Source of the DNA: Usitatibacter palustris
Lineage (GTDB): Bacteria > Pseudomonadota > Gammaproteobacteria > Burkholderiales > Usitatibacteraceae
Assembly (NCBI RefSeq): GCF_013003985.1
Contig: NZ_CP053073.1
Location: 868,001-932,000 of the forward strand
DNA: 64,000 nt
Direction of reading: 5' to 3'
Shown here in pieces: positions 8,904 through 17,728 of the stretch. Positions within the stretch are counted from its first letter, which is position 1; each line of letters begins with the position of its first letter. Below the pieces are notes generated by a model, which had not been told where the DNA came from, searched no databases, and was given only the letters and a program-made list of their open reading frames with translations. The translations under genes were made by a program, and so were the position numbers.

Positions 8904-8932
8904 AAATAAGTGGGGTCTGACCCCACTTATTT
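8904..8932. repeat. short palindromic element (mini copy), likely bidirectional terminator
   Basis: Perfect 14-bp arms (AAATAAGTGGGGTC and its complement) flank a single central base. The arms equal the outer ends of the 104-105-bp palindromes at 40196 and 62675, so this looks like a copy without the inner part. It lies between the converging rluB and hypothetical genes, one base after the rluB stop and overlapping the minus-strand stop by two bases. As RNA it would form a strong hairpin followed by U-rich sequence in both directions. Confidence 0.85.
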
Positions 8933-9506
8933 ACCAGGAAGAGTAGGACTTGAGCTTCTTGATGCGCACGTAGCCGTCCTCGATGACGACGTCGATCGTG
9001 CTGTTGGCCTTCTCCGTCCCGGAGCGCTCGAGGATCTTCCACTTCTCGGTGGAGTCGCACTGCAGCGCCATGTCGGTGAGGTAGGTCTCGGTCGCCTTGC
9101 AGTTGCGCTCGACCTTGTAGTGGTCGACCGCGTGCAGCGCGTTGACGAGGATGTCCGACCACTTCTTGCGGTCGAGGATCTGGCGGGGCCGGCTCGCGCT
9201 GATCAGCTCCACTTGCACTTCCTTCGACAGGAACGTGACCGCCGTGAGCGGGTCCTTCGAGGACATTGCGATGTCGTGGCGGCGGATCGTTTCCTTGGCA
9301 TTGGCCTCCGAGATCGCGCTCGCCCGCAGCGGCACGTTGGTCTTCGAGACCGGCTTCGAGGTGCATGGCTCCTTCTGGATCATGCGGGTCTCGTGGTCGT
9401 CGACGCAGAGGTACTCCCGGTCGGACTTGGGCTCCTGGGCCCAGGCGGTGCAGGCGCCGGCCAGCGCCGCGAAGGCCGCGACGCGAAAGTAGTTCGACAA
9501 GCTCAT
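8931..9506 (-). CDS. hypothetical exported protein, 191 aa
   Basis: Not recognised. It has a signal peptide (about residues 1-23, ending CTAWAQ) and then a soluble region with four further Cys (EYLCVDD, KEPCTSK, ERNCKAT, ALQCDS), compatible with two disulfides in the periplasm. The middle is helical and rich in Lys and Glu. Its start overlaps the stop of the LysR gene (ATGA), so it is probably co-transcribed with it. Its stop codon is formed partly by the palindromic element at 8904-8932. Confidence 0.75.
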   Translation of the reverse strand: MSLSNYFRVAAFAALAGACTAWAQEPKSDREYLCVDDHETRMIQKEPCTSKPVSKTNVPLRASAISEANAKETIRRHDIAMSSKDPLTAVTFLSKEVQVELISASRPRQILDRKKWSDILVNALHAVDHYKVERNCKATETYLTDMALQCDSTEKWKILERSGTEKANSTIDVVIEDGYVRIKKLKSYSSW

Positions 9507-10396
9507 CTCCCTGATTTGTGGTTCTTGAGTTCGGATTTTACCCAGTCCCGGAACGCCTTGACCTTCGGGTCGTCGTCGAGCTCCTTGGGCCACACGAGGC
9601 TGTAGAACTCGCCCGTCTTGATGGTGAGCGGAAAGAGCTGCACGAGCGCGCCGCGCTCGATGTCCTCGCCCACGAGCGAGCGGCGGGTGAGGGCCACGCC
9701 TTCGCCGCGAATCGCGGCCTGGATCGAATGCGAGGCGTCGTTGAAGGCCGGCCCGCCGAGCTTGCCTTCGATGGGCATGCCCGCGGCCTCGAACCACTCC
9801 ACCCAGTAATCGCGATCCTCGCGGATCAGGCGAACGCCCAGCAATTCCTTCGCGGTCTTCGGCAGGCGCCCGCGGTTCATCTTGGGGCTCGCCACCGGGA
9901 AGCATTCATCCTCGAGGATCTTCTCGCTCATGAGCGGCGGCCACGGCCCCTTGCCGAAGCGGATCGCGATGTCCACGTCGTCCACGGCGAAATTCGCGAG
10001 CGCGTTCGTGGCCATCACGTTGATCTCGATCTGCGGCTGCGCATCCATGAAGCGGATGAGCCGCGGCATGAGCCAGCGCGAAGCGAAGGAGGGCAGCACG
10101 CTCACCGTGAGGCGATTGGTGCGCCGGGCGCCGCGCATCTGGTCGGCGGCCTGCGCGATCTCGCCCAGCGCGCCGCGAATGCGTTCGGCGAACGCGCGCC
10201 CGGCGGTGGTGAGTGACACGCGCTTGCCATGCCGGTGAAACAGCGGTGTCCCAAGATGTTCCTCGAGGGCGCGCACCTGGTGGCTCACCGCGCCGTGGGT
10301 GAGGTGCAGCTCCTCGGCGGCGCGGCTGAAGCTCTCCAGGCGTGCGGCCGCTTCGAACGGGCGCAGCGTGGCGAGGGGCGGAAGGCGTTGCGGCAT
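9503..10396 (-). CDS. LysR-family regulator, GcvA-like
   Basis: 297 residues. The N-terminal winged HTH (FEAAARLESFSRAAEELHLTHGAVSHQVRALEEHLG, conserved around residues 15-50) has the HGAVS recognition-helix form typical of GcvA-type LysR proteins. The effector-binding domain begins near residue 95 with LTVSVLPSFASRWLMPRL. The target is not evident; it is divergent from the small-membrane-protein/DUF2917/isochorismatase-like group with 94 bases between, where a shared regulated promoter would be expected. Confidence 0.9.
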   Translation of the reverse strand: MPQRLPPLATLRPFEAAARLESFSRAAEELHLTHGAVSHQVRALEEHLGTPLFHRHGKRVSLTTAGRAFAERIRGALGEIAQAADQMRGARRTNRLTVSVLPSFASRWLMPRLIRFMDAQPQIEINVMATNALANFAVDDVDIAIRFGKGPWPPLMSEKILEDECFPVASPKMNRGRLPKTAKELLGVRLIREDRDYWVEWFEAAGMPIEGKLGGPAFNDASHSIQAAIRGEGVALTRRSLVGEDIERGALVQLFPLTIKTGEFYSLVWPKELDDDPKVKAFRDWVKSELKNHKSGR

Positions 10397-10490
10397 GTGT
10401 GAAGCATATTAGCAAACGAGGTCAAAATCCATCGTTTGGCCGGGAGGAGGGGGAGTGCCAATAATGCTCACACTTGCTGAGGAGGTACCC

Positions 10491-10685
10491 ATGAACGTGA
10501 ATGACCCGATCGACCTGCGTGACCCCGATTGCGTTCCCCGCGCACGGCGGCGCGTGCCGGTGTGGATCCCGATTGCCTTGATCGTGGCGGTGCTGGGTGC
10601 GGCGAGCGCGGCGAGCGTCTTCGTGAAGGACACGCGCACGGTCGCCGAGCGCCACGGCACCGTGTTGCAGAACATCGCGCTGTGA
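10491..10685 (+). CDS. small single-pass membrane protein, 64 aa
   Basis: The first ~25 residues are charged (DPIDLRDPDCVPRARRR), then one membrane segment (about VWIPIALIVAVLGAASA), then a short outside tail. Positive residues before the segment suggest the N-terminus stays in the cytoplasm. GAGGAGGT a few bases before the ATG at 10491 decides the start over ATGs at 10455 and 10464. No family recognised. The stop codon overlaps a possible GTG of the DUF2917 gene. Confidence 0.65.
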   Translation: MNVNDPIDLRDPDCVPRARRRVPVWIPIALIVAVLGAASAASVFVKDTRTVAERHGTVLQNIAL

Positions 10686-10690
10686 ACGCC

Positions 10691-10903
10691 ATGGACGTCT
10701 CGCTGGCCCCGGGCCAGTTCGTGACGCTCGAGCACGGACGCGGCGTCGAGATCTGCGTGGCGCAGGGCCGGCTCTGGATCACGGAGGAATCGCGGCTCGA
10801 CGACATCTGGCTGAGCGCGGGCGAGAGTGCGAGCCTGCACGGCGACGGTCGCGCGCTGATCGAGGCCGTCGACGCCTCGCGCGTGCACATCGAAAAGAAC
10901 TGA
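10691..10903 (+). CDS. DUF2917-domain protein
   Basis: About 70 residues with the DUF2917 pattern: LAPGQFVTLEHGRGVEICVAQG, RLWITEESRLDDIWLSAGES. This is a small beta-rich cupin-like fold of unknown function, common in betaproteobacteria. An alternative GTG at 10682 would add three residues and overlap the previous gene's stop. It sits in a three-gene plus-strand group with the small membrane protein and the isochorismatase-like gene. Confidence 0.82.
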   Translation: MDVSLAPGQFVTLEHGRGVEICVAQGRLWITEESRLDDIWLSAGESASLHGDGRALIEAVDASRVHIEKN

Positions 10904-10912
10904 GGAGACTCC

Positions 10913-11491
10913 ATGGTGGCCCGCCTTCCCGCGTTGTTGCTGATCGGCATGCAGAACGACCATTTCCCGGGCGGCCTCGCGCCGCTCGAAGGCATCGAGG
11001 CGGTGGCCCCGAAGGCCGCGGCGCTCCTCGCGCAGTTTCGCGAGAACGACTGGCCGCGCTTCCACGTGCAGCACGTCTCGATTCGACCGGGCGCGAACCA
11101 TTGCGTGGCCGGGTGCTGCGGCGTGGAGTTCCACGACTCGCTCGCCCCGCTGCCCGACGAGCCGGTCATCGTGAAGCATGTCGCCAACTGCTTTCGCGAT
11201 ACGACGCTGCACGACGACCTCTGGGAACGCGACGTGGGCGAGCTGGTGGTTGCCGGCGCCTGCACCCACCTGTGCGTGGATGCCGCCGTCCGCCATGCGG
11301 TCGACTTCGGGTTCGCGTGCAACGTGATCGAGGACGCGTGCATCGCGCGCTCGGTGTCCCATGGCGGGCGCACCGTTTCCGCCACCGACGTCCACGCCGC
11401 GCACCTGGCCACGCTCGCCGGCAGCTATGCGCGCGTGCTGAGCCTCGAAGCCTGGCTCGCGCGCCGCCATCCCGAGGCGCTCGCCGCCTGA
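10913..11491 (+). CDS. isochorismatase-like cysteine hydrolase lacking the catalytic Asp
   Basis: 192 residues with the isochorismatase/nicotinamidase fold. Of the usual Asp-Lys-Cys triad, Lys88 (VIVKHVANCF) and Cys121 (GACTHLCVDAAV) are present, but the first motif reads LLLIGMQNDHFPGG, with Gly12 where the family has Asp (IDxQND). The codon is GGC, one base from GAC. The GVAT loop is also altered (GACT). The protein may be inactive, altered in chemistry, or carry a recent mutation. GAGGAG precedes the ATG. Confidence 0.88.
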   Translation: MVARLPALLLIGMQNDHFPGGLAPLEGIEAVAPKAAALLAQFRENDWPRFHVQHVSIRPGANHCVAGCCGVEFHDSLAPLPDEPVIVKHVANCFRDTTLHDDLWERDVGELVVAGACTHLCVDAAVRHAVDFGFACNVIEDACIARSVSHGGRTVSATDVHAAHLATLAGSYARVLSLEAWLARRHPEALAA

Positions 11492-11532
11492 AGGATCTCG
11501 GTACTATCCCGGTTCGCCCCCGGGAGGTACCC

Positions 11533-11958
11533 ATGGCCGAACCGAAGACGAGACCGACGAAGGAGAGCGTGGCGAAGTTCATCGCCGGGCTCGAGAACGA
11601 GCAACGCCGCAAGGACGCGAAGGCGGTCCTGGCGCTCTACCGGAAAGTCACGGGCGAGACGCCGGTCATGTGGGGTCCGTCCATCATCGGCTTTGGAACC
11701 TACAAGTGCATGACCGGCGGCAAGGAGATCGATTGGCCGCGCGCCGGATTCGCGCCGCGCAGGACCGGCCTCGTCCTCTACCTCGTGGCGGAGATCCTGG
11801 CCTCGGACCCGCTCATGAAGAAGCTCGGCAAGTACAAGACGGGCGCGGTTTGCCTGTACATCAACCACCTCGCGGACGTGGATGAACGCGTGCTCGCGAC
11901 GCTGGTCGAAAAATCCCAGGCCTGGATGCGCAAGAAGCACCCCGCGTGGGACAGCGCC
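11533..11958 (+). CDS. DUF1801-domain protein; 3' end unresolved (frame open to 12864)
   Basis: The first ~140 codons encode a full DUF1801 domain (KFIAGLENEQRRKDAKAV, MWGPSIIGFGTYKC, DWPRAGFAPRRTGLVLYL, KTGAVCLYINHLADVDE), a small fold of unknown function related to YdhG. The domain ends near 11950, but the frame has no stop until 12862-12864, crossing the next two genes out of frame. T7 then C5 at 11959-11970 lies just where the stop should be: one extra base there would end the protein at 12065, one base fewer would fuse it to DUF1428. Frameshift or lost stop is likely. Confidence 0.7.
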
Positions 11959-12037
11959 TTTTTTTCCCCCACCCTGTCGAATTTCGGCCCCGCCGTTCGA
12001 CTACAGGGCACGAACACCAAAACTCGAGGAGAGACGC

Positions 12038-12397
12038 ATGGCTGCCTACATCGATGGATTCGTGATCGCGGTTCCGAAGAAGAACGTCGAGACCTATCGC
12101 AAGATCGCGAAGGTCGCGAGCAAGGTCTGGATGGACGCCGGTGCGCTGCAGTACATCGAGGCCGTGGGCGACGACCTCGCCACGAACCACGGAACGCCGT
12201 TCACCAAGCTCGCGCGGACGAAGCCCACCGAGACGGTGGTGTTTTCCTACGTCGTCTACAAGTCGCGCGCCCATCGCGACCGCGTCAACGCGAAGGTCAT
12301 GAAGGACAAGCGCATGCTGAAGTTGATGGAGGCTCCCATGCCCTTCGACGGCAAGCGCATGTCGATGGGCGGCTTCAAGATCATCGTGAAGGCCTAG
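12038..12397 (+). CDS. DUF1428-domain protein (YbaA-like)
   Basis: 119 residues: MAAYIDGFVIAVPKKNVE and APMPFDGKRMSMGGFKII are diagnostic of DUF1428, a ferredoxin-like dimeric alpha/beta barrel fold of unknown function. It has its own GAGGAG about 9 bases before the ATG, so it is an independent gene even though the DUF1801 frame runs over it. The YCII gene starts 10 bases downstream. DUF1801, DUF1428 and YCII genes often cluster. Confidence 0.92.
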   Translation: MAAYIDGFVIAVPKKNVETYRKIAKVASKVWMDAGALQYIEAVGDDLATNHGTPFTKLARTKPTETVVFSYVVYKSRAHRDRVNAKVMKDKRMLKLMEAPMPFDGKRMSMGGFKIIVKA

Positions 12398-12406
12398 GAG
12401 GCGACG

Positions 12407-12769
12407 ATGCGATGCCTCGTGATGGTGAAGGCCACGAAGAATTCGGAGGCCGGCCTCCTGCCCAGCCAGGAGCTGCTCACGGCGATGGGCAAGTTCAACG
12501 AGCAACTGGTGAAGGCCGGGATCATGCAATCGGGCGATGGCCTGCGGCCCAGCTCGAAGGGCGCGCGCGTTCGCTTCAGCGGCGACAAGCGCCAGGTGTT
12601 CGACGGCCCGTTCGCCGAAACCAAGGAGCTGGTCGCGGGCTTCTGGGTGTGGAAGGTGAAGTCGCTCGCGGAGGCGATCGAGTGGGTGAAGAAATGCCCC
12701 AACCCGATGCCCGGCGAGGACTCCGACATCGAGATTCGCCCGATGTACGAGGCCGAGGATTTCGCCTGA
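12407..12769 (+). CDS. YCII-related (DGPF) protein
   Basis: 120 residues. MRCLVMVKATKNSEAG, VFDGPFAETKELVAGFWVW and IEIRPMYEAEDF are the hallmarks of the DGPF/YCII family, small dimeric ferredoxin-like proteins often encoded next to ECF sigma factors; none is encoded here. The function is unknown. It is the last gene of the DUF1801/DUF1428/YCII group and converges on the ChaC gene with no gap (stops at 12769 and 12770). Confidence 0.93.
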   Translation: MRCLVMVKATKNSEAGLLPSQELLTAMGKFNEQLVKAGIMQSGDGLRPSSKGARVRFSGDKRQVFDGPFAETKELVAGFWVWKVKSLAEAIEWVKKCPNPMPGEDSDIEIRPMYEAEDFA

Positions 12770-13432
12770 CTAAGCGGTGCCCATCTTCGCGCGCACGAGC
12801 CCCGCAAGGTGCTCGACGCGGGCGTCGCGAATCCCGTGGGCGCGCAGCGTTTCGGTGGTCTTGAAGAGATAGTCGTGGGCCGGCCCGTAGCGGCCGGCCG
12901 CGCTCGCGAGCGCCTGCACCATGATGTCCTCGGGAATCGCGCCGGAGTAACCCGTGCACGTGCGATTCACCGTGAAGACCAGCGCGCGAATCGTTTCATC
13001 ACCCACGCTGCAGTTGAGCCACTTGGGGCGGTACGAGCCGTAGTTCATCTCGCGCTTCCAGATGCGGCCCATTTCCTCCTGCACGCGATCGGGCGCGATC
13101 CGATAGATGAGCCCGCGGCAGCTGCCGCCGCATTCGAGCGTGAGCACGAGCCCGGGGTTCTCCGGCGTGCCGCGATTGATGCGCGACCACACGCGAAACG
13201 ATCGGTGATAGCCACGCACCGTGGCGACATGGCGCGCGTCGAAGGAGAAGCTCGGGTTCCACATGAGCGAGCCGTACGCGAAGATCCAGAACGGCGTGCC
13301 GGGCGTCCAGGGCTCGAGCGCGGCGCGCAGGCTTGCGAGCAGTTCCGTGGGCGTGAGCGGTGTGGCGGCCTCGGGCGGAGGCGCGTAGCCGCCGTGGGGC
13401 GCGTTCAGGGGGCGAGACGGCGAATTCGCCAC
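12770..13432 (-). CDS. chaC: ChaC-like gamma-glutamylcyclotransferase
   Basis: About 220 residues, ChaC/GCG family, which cleaves glutathione to 5-oxoproline and Cys-Gly in the cytosol. [10 protein letters not shown] (YGSL at 53-56) is the substrate loop; Glu128 in [10 protein letters not shown] is the catalytic acid; LVFTVNR follows. No ATG exists in a suitable place; I chose GTG at 13432, which overlaps the end of pdxH by 28 bases, since the domain starts only ~45 residues later. It follows pdxH on the same strand. Confidence 0.88.
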   Translation of the reverse strand: MANSPSRPLNAPHGGYAPPPEAATPLTPTELLASLRAALEPWTPGTPFWIFAYGSLMWNPSFSFDARHVATVRGYHRSFRVWSRINRGTPENPGLVLTLECGGSCRGLIYRIAPDRVQEEMGRIWKREMNYGSYRPKWLNCSVGDETIRALVFTVNRTCTGYSGAIPEDIMVQALASAAGRYGPAHDYLFKTTETLRAHGIRDARVEHLAGLVRAKMGTA

Positions 13433-14037
13433 TCGGGGCCTTCGCGATCGTAAATGATGCGGTCGTGCAGCCGGCTCTGCCGCCCCTGCCAGAACTCGAA
13501 GTGCGAAGCCACGAGGCGGTAGCCGCCCCAGTGCGGCGGCCGCGGCGGGTTCTCGCCGTGCTCGCGAGCGAGCTCCTGCAGGCGCTGCTCGAGCCACGCG
13601 CGGCTCTCGATCGGTTCGCTCTGCGGGCTTGCCCACGCGCCGATGCGCGCGCCCAGCGGCCGGCTGGAGTAGTACGCGTCCGAGACCGCGGCCTCCACCT
13701 TCGTGATCGCCCCCTCGATGCGCACCTGGCGCTCGAGCTCTTTCCACATGAAGGTGAGCGCCCCGGCGTCATTGGCGGCGAGCTCGCGCCCCTTGCGGCT
13801 CGCGTAGTTGGTGAAGAATACGAAGCCCGTCGCGTCCGTTTCCTTCAGCAACACGATCCGCCCACTGGGCTGACCTTCGCCATCCACCGTCGAAAGGTGC
13901 ATCGCGGTCGGCTCGGGCACTTGCGCCTGGATCGCTTCGGCCATCCACGCGTCGAACTGCCGCATCGGGTCGCGATCGACTTCGCGCTCGTCGAGCGAGC
14001 GCAGCGAGTATTCCTTGCGCAGGTCGTTGAGGTTCAT
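13405..14037 (-). CDS. pdxH: pyridoxamine 5'-phosphate oxidase
   Basis: 210 residues. PdxH oxidises PNP/PMP to pyridoxal phosphate with FMN. Family signatures are [25 protein letters not shown]-like ([15 protein letters not shown]), [28 protein letters not shown] and the C-terminal [13 protein letters not shown]...WRIRRLAP. Its start overlaps the VOC gene stop by 4 bases (ATGA), so it is part of a VOC-pdxH-chaC transcript. Confidence 0.96.
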   Translation of the reverse strand: MNLNDLRKEYSLRSLDEREVDRDPMRQFDAWMAEAIQAQVPEPTAMHLSTVDGEGQPSGRIVLLKETDATGFVFFTNYASRKGRELAANDAGALTFMWKELERQVRIEGAITKVEAAVSDAYYSSRPLGARIGAWASPQSEPIESRAWLEQRLQELAREHGENPPRPPHWGGYRLVASHFEFWQGRQSRLHDRIIYDREGPEWRIRRLAP

Positions 14038-14420
14038 GCCGGGTAGTTCGAGACCTCGAGCAGGTTGCCGTCGGGATCGCGGAAGTAGACCGACATCATC
14101 GCGCCGAGCGCGCCGGTCTTCTCCACCGGCCCCTGGGCGATTGCCACGCCGCAGGCCTTCAGGTGGGCGGCGACCTGGTCGAGCGGCGTCGCGGCGATGA
14201 AGCACATGTCGATGGCACCGGGCGTGGGCTTGAGGGCCTTGGGCTCGAACTCGCGCCCGGCCTGGTGCAAATTGATCTTCTGGCGCCCGAAGGCGAGGCC
14301 GGTGCGGCCCCCCGCGAAGGTGACGCGTTCCATCCCCAGCACGCGCGAGTAGAACTCGCAGGTGCGGTCGATGTCGGCGACGGTGAGGACGACGTGGTCG
14401 ATGCGGTCGATGGCGATCAT
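14034..14420 (-). CDS. VOC-family (glyoxalase/bleomycin-resistance fold) protein
   Basis: 128 residues with two beta-alpha-beta-beta-beta modules: [24 protein letters not shown] at the start and [15 protein letters not shown] at the end. His9, His52 (INLHQAG) and the late Glu (LLEVSN) are possible metal ligands. It resembles VOC virulence-type proteins or glyoxalase I-like enzymes; the substrate cannot be told. First gene of the VOC-pdxH-chaC group. Confidence 0.88.
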   Translation of the reverse strand: MIAIDRIDHVVLTVADIDRTCEFYSRVLGMERVTFAGGRTGLAFGRQKINLHQAGREFEPKALKPTPGAIDMCFIAATPLDQVAAHLKACGVAIAQGPVEKTGALGAMMSVYFRDPDGNLLEVSNYPA

Positions 14421-14475
14421 TCGAAAACCGGGCTCCGTTTTTCGCTATCCTACTTGCAGACGGAGGAGAACAGAA

Positions 14476-15264
14476 ATGGACAGAGTCAGGGATTCCGACC
14501 CGGTCATGGCGATTCGCTCCGCGAAGGGGCACGTCACGAAGGAAGAATGGCAGGTGCGCACCGACCTCGCGGCGGCCTACCGCCTCGTGGCGAAGTGCGG
14601 CTGGGACGACCTCGTGTTCACGCACCTCTCGGCGCGCGTGCCCGGGCCGCATCACCACTTCCTGATCAACCCGTACGGAATGATGTTCGGCGAGATCACC
14701 GCTTCGAGCCTCGTGAAGATCGATCTCGAGGGCAACAAGGCGATGCCCTCGCCCTTCGACATCAATCCCGCGGGCTTCACGATCCACTCCGCGGTCCACG
14801 AGGCACGCGAGGATGCGCACTGCGTGATGCACCTGCACACCGTGGACGGCGTGGCGGTGTCGTGCCAGAAGGGCGGGCTGCTCGCGATCTCGCAGCAATC
14901 GCTCTTCCCGCTCTCGAACCTCGCGTACCACGACTACGAGGGCGTGGCGCTCAATCCCGAGGAGAAGAAGCGCCTGGTCGCCGATCTCGGCAAGAACCAC
15001 AACATGATCCTGCGCAACCACGGGCTGCTCACGTGCGCGCGCACGGTGCCCGACGCGTTCCTGCTGATGTACATCCTGCAGAAGTCGTGCGAAGTGCAGG
15101 TGCGTGCGCAGGCCGGCGGCGGCGAGCTGATCCCGATTCCCAAGCCCATCCTCGAGGGCATCCAGAAGGCCTCGGAAACCGTCACGCGCCAGTCGGGCGG
15201 AATGCTCGCGTGGCCGGGGTTGCTGCGGATGCTCGACCGGGAGCAACCCGGCTGGCGTCACTGA
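14476..15264 (+). CDS. class II aldolase/adducin family protein
   Basis: 262 residues. [38 protein letters not shown] (zinc His pair) and [21 protein letters not shown] are the class II aldolase/adducin core. Zinc-dependent aldolases of this fold act on fuculose- or ribulose-phosphates, but this adducin-like branch has no assigned substrate. GGAGGAG lies 7 bases before the ATG, and TATCCT near 14449 could be a -10 box. The BASS transporter gene starts one base after its stop. Confidence 0.9.
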   Translation: MDRVRDSDPVMAIRSAKGHVTKEEWQVRTDLAAAYRLVAKCGWDDLVFTHLSARVPGPHHHFLINPYGMMFGEITASSLVKIDLEGNKAMPSPFDINPAGFTIHSAVHEAREDAHCVMHLHTVDGVAVSCQKGGLLAISQQSLFPLSNLAYHDYEGVALNPEEKKRLVADLGKNHNMILRNHGLLTCARTVPDAFLLMYILQKSCEVQVRAQAGGGELIPIPKPILEGIQKASETVTRQSGGMLAWPGLLRMLDREQPGWRH

Positions 15265-15265
15265 G

Positions 15266-16129
15266 GTGCAGGGCGATGTCCTGACCCTGGTCCTCCTCCC
15301 GGCGGGCCTGATGTTCATCATGTTCTCGCTGGGGATCGGGCTTACCGTCGCCGACTTCCGCCGCGTGTTCGCCAATCCGCGCGCGTTCGCGGTCGGCGCC
15401 CTGTGCCACTTCGTGCTGCTGCCGCTCGTGGCCTTCGCGCTTCTCAAGCTCTGGGGACTTTCGGGCGCGCTCGCCGTGGGATTCATGATCGTGGCTGCGT
15501 GTCCCACCGGGACGACCTCGAACATGCTCACGTACTACGCCCGTGGCGATGTGGCGCTGGCGCTCTCGTTCACGGCGTTCGCGGGGCTGGTCTCGATCGT
15601 GACGGTGCCGTTCATCGTCGGCGCGTCGATCGGCCATTTCATCGGCGAGGCGCGCGACGTCGCGTTTCCCGCCGGCACGATGATGGGCCAGATCTTCATC
15701 GTCATCGGCGTGCCGGTGATCGTGGGCATGCTGGTGCGCGCCAGGTGGCCGGGCTTCGTCTCGCGCTGGCAAGCGCGCCTGGGCCTTGTCGCGGCGATCG
15801 TGTTCGTGGTGATCGTCGCCGCGAGCATCTTCAAGCACCGCGCGTTGTTCGCCACTCACCTCGCGTCACTCGCGCCGATCGTCCTGTCGATCAACGCGAT
15901 CCTGCTGGTGCTCGGCTATGGCCTGTCGCGCGCCATCGGGGTCGAGCGCCGCCAGGCGGTCACGGTGGCGATCGAATCGAGCGTGCAGAACGTGACGCTC
16001 GCCATCGTGATCGCCTCCACGATCCTCCGCGACGACGCGATGATGCTGCCTGGGGCGATCTACGGCGTGCTGATGTACTTCACCGGGATCGCGTTCATCT
16101 TCATCGCGCGTCGCTGGGTGGGTCCCTAG
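15266..16129 (+). CDS. bile acid:sodium symporter (BASS) family transporter
   Basis: 287 residues, about nine membrane segments. [50 protein letters not shown] and [19 protein letters not shown]-like sequence are typical of BASS carriers, which take up organic anions with sodium. It begins with GTG one base after the aldolase stop, so the aldolase and transporter are probably co-translated. It converges on the di-haem oxidoreductase gene with a 4-base stop-codon overlap. Confidence 0.9.
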   Translation: MQGDVLTLVLLPAGLMFIMFSLGIGLTVADFRRVFANPRAFAVGALCHFVLLPLVAFALLKLWGLSGALAVGFMIVAACPTGTTSNMLTYYARGDVALALSFTAFAGLVSIVTVPFIVGASIGHFIGEARDVAFPAGTMMGQIFIVIGVPVIVGMLVRARWPGFVSRWQARLGLVAAIVFVVIVAASIFKHRALFATHLASLAPIVLSINAILLVLGYGLSRAIGVERRQAVTVAIESSVQNVTLAIVIASTILRDDAMMLPGAIYGVLMYFTGIAFIFIARRWVGP

Positions 16130-17508
16130 AGAGATCGCAGGAAGTTCAGCAGGTCCTGCTTCGTGCGTTCGCCCAGGTCGTTGAAGCGATCGATCGTGTC
16201 ATTGGCTTCCGACGCATCGCCGCCGCGGTCACTGCCGCTGCGATGCGCGGCGATCGCCTCCATCAGGTCCGAGGTCCTTCCGTCGTGCAGGAAGAAGATC
16301 CGCTGGCCCAGGCCCCACAGAGGCGCGGTGCGGAATTCCGAAGGTCCCGCCTGGCCCTGCGTGATGCCGTCGGCGAGCCCTGGTCCCATGTCGTGCACGA
16401 GCAGGTCCGAGAACAGGTTGACGGACTTGTTGCGCAAGGCGGCGACCGACGAGTTGCCCGTGCGCATCGAAGGCGTGTGGCACATCGCGCAGCCCACGCT
16501 CGTGAACGCATTGCGCCCGTTCGCGATCGAGTCCGACCCCCCGGGTGAAATCGTCGAGGGCGTGGGCGGTGCCAGGAAGCGCTGGAACACCGCGAATTTC
16601 TCGATGGCCCCCACGGCATCGAGCGGCGTCGTTGCATTCGTGTTCAGGAAGTCGTTGGGCACCGGCGCGAACTGGCAGGCGGGCGACTCGTCACGCTCGA
16701 CCTGGAAGAGCTCGTTGGTGATGCCCATCTCGACGTTGTAGGCCTCGCCGGAGAACAGCAGCAGCGACTGGTTCTGCGCTTTCCATCCGAAGCGCGCGAT
16801 CGTGCCGTCGTTGCCGTTGTTGTTCGCCTGGCCTGACACCGTGCGTCCCGAGAGCGAGAAGTTGGCTTTCCCGCGAACGCCGCGCGCGCGCTTGGCGGTC
16901 AGGTCCGACGCCTGGTTGGCGAGGATCACGCTGTCGGGAATCTGCTCGATCAGCCCCGCGCCGAACACCGGCGAGGGAATCCGGAAGACCACGTTGCGAT
17001 TGGAAACCTGGCGCTCGAAGTCGGGCTGCGCGAGCCGGCATCCCGGCGCCGCGGGACTTCCCGCGATCGTGAACAGCGCGTGCACGCCGCCGTCGGCGGA
17101 ACCGTCGGCGTTGCGCACGAAGCGCGCTTCGCGGATCGGCCCGTTGGAACGAATGAACGACGGGACGCGGTTGGTCATGCCGTTGAGGTTCGCGAACGCG
17201 ACCTGCGGATTCACGGCGGGGCTGGTGCCACCGATCGCGGGTTGCGAATGGCAGCCACCGCAGCCGTCGAGGTTCATCGTCGGGCCGAGGCCTTCGTCAA
17301 TCTCTTCGGCCTCTTCGAAGTCCGCCTTGCCCGCGAGGAAGAAGGCGATCTCCTTCGGACTCAGTCCCGGCAGGGCTCCTCCCGCGCCCGACGAACCACC
17401 GCGAACGCCCGGATCACGCGCGCGAAATTGGGATGCGACATCGGTTGTGTGGAGCAAGCTGGTGCCGACCAGGACGGCGATCGGGACGACAAAGGCGCTT
17501 TTCCGCAT
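16126..17508 (-). CDS. periplasmic di-haem oxidoreductase (DHOR/DUF1111 family)
   Basis: 460 residues with a signal peptide (MRKSAFVVPIAVLVGTSLLH). Two c-type haem sites, CGGCH at 83-87 and CAMCH at 340-344, and APLWGLGQRIFFLHDGRTSDLMEAI match the DHOR family, distant relatives of MauG/cytochrome c peroxidases. The reaction is unknown; a periplasmic redox role is inferred. A start 20 codons upstream is possible, but GAGAGGAG and the signal peptide support 17508. The 220 bases upstream (17509-17728) show no gene and no clear promoter. Confidence 0.9.
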   Translation of the reverse strand: MRKSAFVVPIAVLVGTSLLHTTDVASQFRARDPGVRGGSSGAGGALPGLSPKEIAFFLAGKADFEEAEEIDEGLGPTMNLDGCGGCHSQPAIGGTSPAVNPQVAFANLNGMTNRVPSFIRSNGPIREARFVRNADGSADGGVHALFTIAGSPAAPGCRLAQPDFERQVSNRNVVFRIPSPVFGAGLIEQIPDSVILANQASDLTAKRARGVRGKANFSLSGRTVSGQANNNGNDGTIARFGWKAQNQSLLLFSGEAYNVEMGITNELFQVERDESPACQFAPVPNDFLNTNATTPLDAVGAIEKFAVFQRFLAPPTPSTISPGGSDSIANGRNAFTSVGCAMCHTPSMRTGNSSVAALRNKSVNLFSDLLVHDMGPGLADGITQGQAGPSEFRTAPLWGLGQRIFFLHDGRTSDLMEAIAAHRSGSDRGGDASEANDTIDRFNDLGERTKQDLLNFLRSL

Positions 17509-17728
17509 GGTTCGCGACTCCTCTCGCGTGCGTGCGCCGGATGGTTGTCGGTGACTTCGGTAAAACATGCACGCATCGACCGTGCCATCCGTCGGAATCG
17601 TGGGTAATCAAGGAGTTGGTTGTAAAGATTTCCGCGCGTTTGTCTGGCGGAGGAGACGCCGTTCGCGCGCTACGAGGTCAACGTATTGAATTCCAACGAA
17701 TGCCTGCAGTCGCTGGAATGTGACGCCG

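Noticed and set aside
6860-8926. 688-codon open frame antisense to rluB/scpB
   Set aside because: Composition is Ala/Leu/Arg-rich shadow sequence with no domain; it arises from the G/C third-position bias and the Gly/Gln-rich rluB tail. rluB motifs on the plus strand are clear.
17509-17728. Gene or RNA in the gap between the di-haem oxidoreductase and prmB
   Set aside because: No coding frame with domain content, no strong hairpin with a T run, and no clean promoter pair were found; only the ribosome-binding site of the oxidoreductase is evident.
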